From assembly GCF_007859325.1 (NCBI RefSeq), contig NZ_VOHK01000001.1:372001-436000 (forward strand): 64,000 bases of DNA, in the 5' to 3' direction. A program made the translations under genes and the position numbers. The DNA comes from Luteimonas marina (GTDB lineage: Bacteria > Pseudomonadota > Gammaproteobacteria > Xanthomonadales > Xanthomonadaceae). Positions within the stretch are counted from its first letter, which is position 1. Each line of letters starts with the position of its first letter. This document shows, in pieces, positions 62,832 to 64,000 of this stretch. Under the pieces are notes generated by a model, which was given only the letters and a program-made list of their open reading frames with translations, was not told the DNA's origin and did not search any database.

Positions 62832-63929
62832 ATGACGCGCGCCTACAACTTCAGCCCCGGCCCCGCCGCACTGCCCGAAACGGTCCTGCGCCAGGCACAG
62901 GCGGACATGCTCGAGTTCGGCGACGCCGGTGCGTCGATCGTCGAGATCAGCCACCGCGGCCCCGAGTTCCTGGAGCTCGCCCGCCAGGCCGAAGCCGACC
63001 TGCGCAACCTGATCGAAATCCCCGACGACTACGCGGTGCTGTTCCCCGCCGGCGGCGCGACCACGCAACAGGCGCTGATCGCGCTGAACTTCGCCGCCGC
63101 TGGCCAGCGCGTGGACTACGTGGTCAGCGGGCACTGGGGGCGCACGGCACTGAAGCAACTGGTCTCGGTGGACGTCAACGTCGCCGCCAGCGGAGAGGCC
63201 GACGGCTTCCGCACCATTCCGGCGCGCGAGTCGTGGCGGCTGTCGAAGGACGCGGCCTACGTCCACGTCACCGCCAACGAGACCATCCACGGCGTCGAGT
63301 TCCGGCCGGCGTGGGGACAGGTGCCGCCGGACACCGGCGACGTGCCGCTGTTCGCCGACTTCAGCTCCAGCATCGCCTCCGAGCCGATCGAGGTGTCGAA
63401 GTACGGGCTGATCTACGCCGGCGCGCAGAAGAACCTCGGGCCGGTCGGCATCAGCGTGGTGATCGTGCGCCGCGACCTGCTCGAACGCGCCGGCCAGCCG
63501 CGCGCGGACATCTTCGACTATCGCTCGCAGCTCAAGGGCGAGTCGATGCTCAACACGCCGCCGACCTGGAACTGGTACCTGCTGGGCCAGACCGTGCGCT
63601 GGATGATCGACGAGGGCGGCACCGCCGAATTCGACCGCCGCAGCGATGTCAAATCGACATTGCTCTACGGCGCGATCGACGGCTCCGGCGGGTTCTACCG
63701 CAACGAGGTCGCCCCCGAGGTGCGTTCGCGTATGAACGTGCCGTTCTTCCTGCCCGATGCGGCGCTGGACGGGGCCTTCCTGTCGGGCGCGCGCGAGGCC
63801 GGGCTGATCGGCCTGAAGGGCCATCGCGTGCTCGGCGGCATGCGCGCCTCGATCTACAACGCGATGCCGGTCGAGGGCGTGCAGGCGCTGGTCGACTACA
63901 TGCAGGAGTTCCAGAAGCGCCATGGCTGA
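62832..63929 (+). CDS. serC: Phosphoserine aminotransferase
   Basis: A 365-residue PLP enzyme: 3-phosphohydroxypyruvate to phosphoserine, the second step of serine synthesis (also used in PLP synthesis). [71 protein letters not shown] with the PLP Lys in QKNLGP, and [20 protein letters not shown] are all intact. It overlaps the next gene start by 8 bases. serA is in the same window, 20 kb away. Confidence 0.96.
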   Translation: MTRAYNFSPGPAALPETVLRQAQADMLEFGDAGASIVEISHRGPEFLELARQAEADLRNLIEIPDDYAVLFPAGGATTQQALIALNFAAAGQRVDYVVSGHWGRTALKQLVSVDVNVAASGEADGFRTIPARESWRLSKDAAYVHVTANETIHGVEFRPAWGQVPPDTGDVPLFADFSSSIASEPIEVSKYGLIYAGAQKNLGPVGISVVIVRRDLLERAGQPRADIFDYRSQLKGESMLNTPPTWNWYLLGQTVRWMIDEGGTAEFDRRSDVKSTLLYGAIDGSGGFYRNEVAPEVRSRMNVPFFLPDAALDGAFLSGAREAGLIGLKGHRVLGGMRASIYNAMPVEGVQALVDYMQEFQKRHG

Positions 63930-64000
63930 CCGCAAATCGAAATCCACCGGCAAGGGCGCGTCGCCTGCCGCGCCCAAGCGCAAGGCGAAAGCCGCACCCC
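63922..64000 (+). CDS. Start of the gene after serC (probable pheA), partial
   Basis: Only 26 codons are visible. The peptide [20 protein letters not shown] continues as a Lys/Ala-rich tail, with no domain yet. Overlap with the serC stop and the common gammaproteobacterial order serC-pheA-aroA suggest chorismate mutase/prephenate dehydratase with a lysine-rich leader. This is inference from synteny alone. Confidence 0.5.
   Translation, partial: MADRKSKSTGKGASPAAPKRKAKAAP

Overview
Organism. GC-rich chromosomal DNA of a gammaproteobacterium, most likely Xanthomonadaceae (Lysobacter/Luteimonas/Stenotrophomonas-like). Evidence: high GC throughout the core; a complete his operon headed by a TrpR-family regulator; a bifunctional HisB and a fused HisIE; serA divergent from a D-2-hydroxyglutarate-dehydrogenase-type gene; leucine-degradation (liu) genes; a methionine-salvage cluster; and many REP/BIME-like palindromes between genes. 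The genus is an inference. Layout, 1-14.8 kb: the integrase-side end of an integrative and conjugative element (ICE) or related island. Backbone genes are the N-terminus of RepA, an AlpA-like HTH protein, DUF2285, DUF2958, DUF736, ParB-like and DUF932 proteins, and a tyrosine integrase. They are mostly on the minus strand and carry cargo between them: an XRE regulator, two lower-GC orphan genes, and at 8.9-13.6 kb a compact defence-like block. That block is a plus-strand operon of RHH regulator, DUF262 protein, HEPN-family putative RNase and 5-methylcytosine methyltransferase, with overlapping or abutting reading frames. It is met head-on by vsr, which lies behind a DUF1016 PD-(D/E)XK nuclease whose start overlaps the integrase stop. 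The left end of the island is outside the window. Layout, 15-34 kb: core chromosome. tRNA-Pro(CGG), an FNR-type oxygen regulator, hisS, an unusually long histidine ammonia-lyase homologue, then a TrpR-like regulator with a palindromic promoter/operator followed by hisGDCBHAFI, which covers the histidine pathway from PRPP plus ATP. After this come a 7TM-DISM diguanylate cyclase, a calcineurin-like phosphoesterase and a YdeI-family protein. Layout, 33-48 kb: a C13 peptidase with mtnC, mtnD and mtnB (methionine salvage), two APC amino-acid transporters, a NUDIX hydrolase, a HAD phosphatase, serA/D-2-HG dehydrogenase, DUF2388 and DUF4105 envelope proteins, yeiP and an SDR. Layout, 48-55 kb: a PAS-GGDEF-EAL protein translationally coupled to mvaB and mccA, with a DUF559 nuclease gene inside nested inverted repeats between mccA and a liuC-type hydratase. 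Layout, 55-64 kb: a cytochrome c-FTR1 iron permease behind a Fur-box-like site, bactofilin, a GH8 glycosidase, a PHA-granule-type protein, an FHA protein, msrPQ, serC and the start of a gene that is probably pheA. The best candidate for an incompletely described system is the RHH-DUF262-HEPN-Dcm(-Vsr) block. It has a methyltransferase but no classical restriction endonuclease, and an RNase-type effector motif in its place. Secondary points of interest are the DUF559 cassette in inverted repeats, the possibly leaderless autoregulated his regulator, the enlarged ammonia-lyase, and the spread of REP elements into the ends or interiors of several coding regions.
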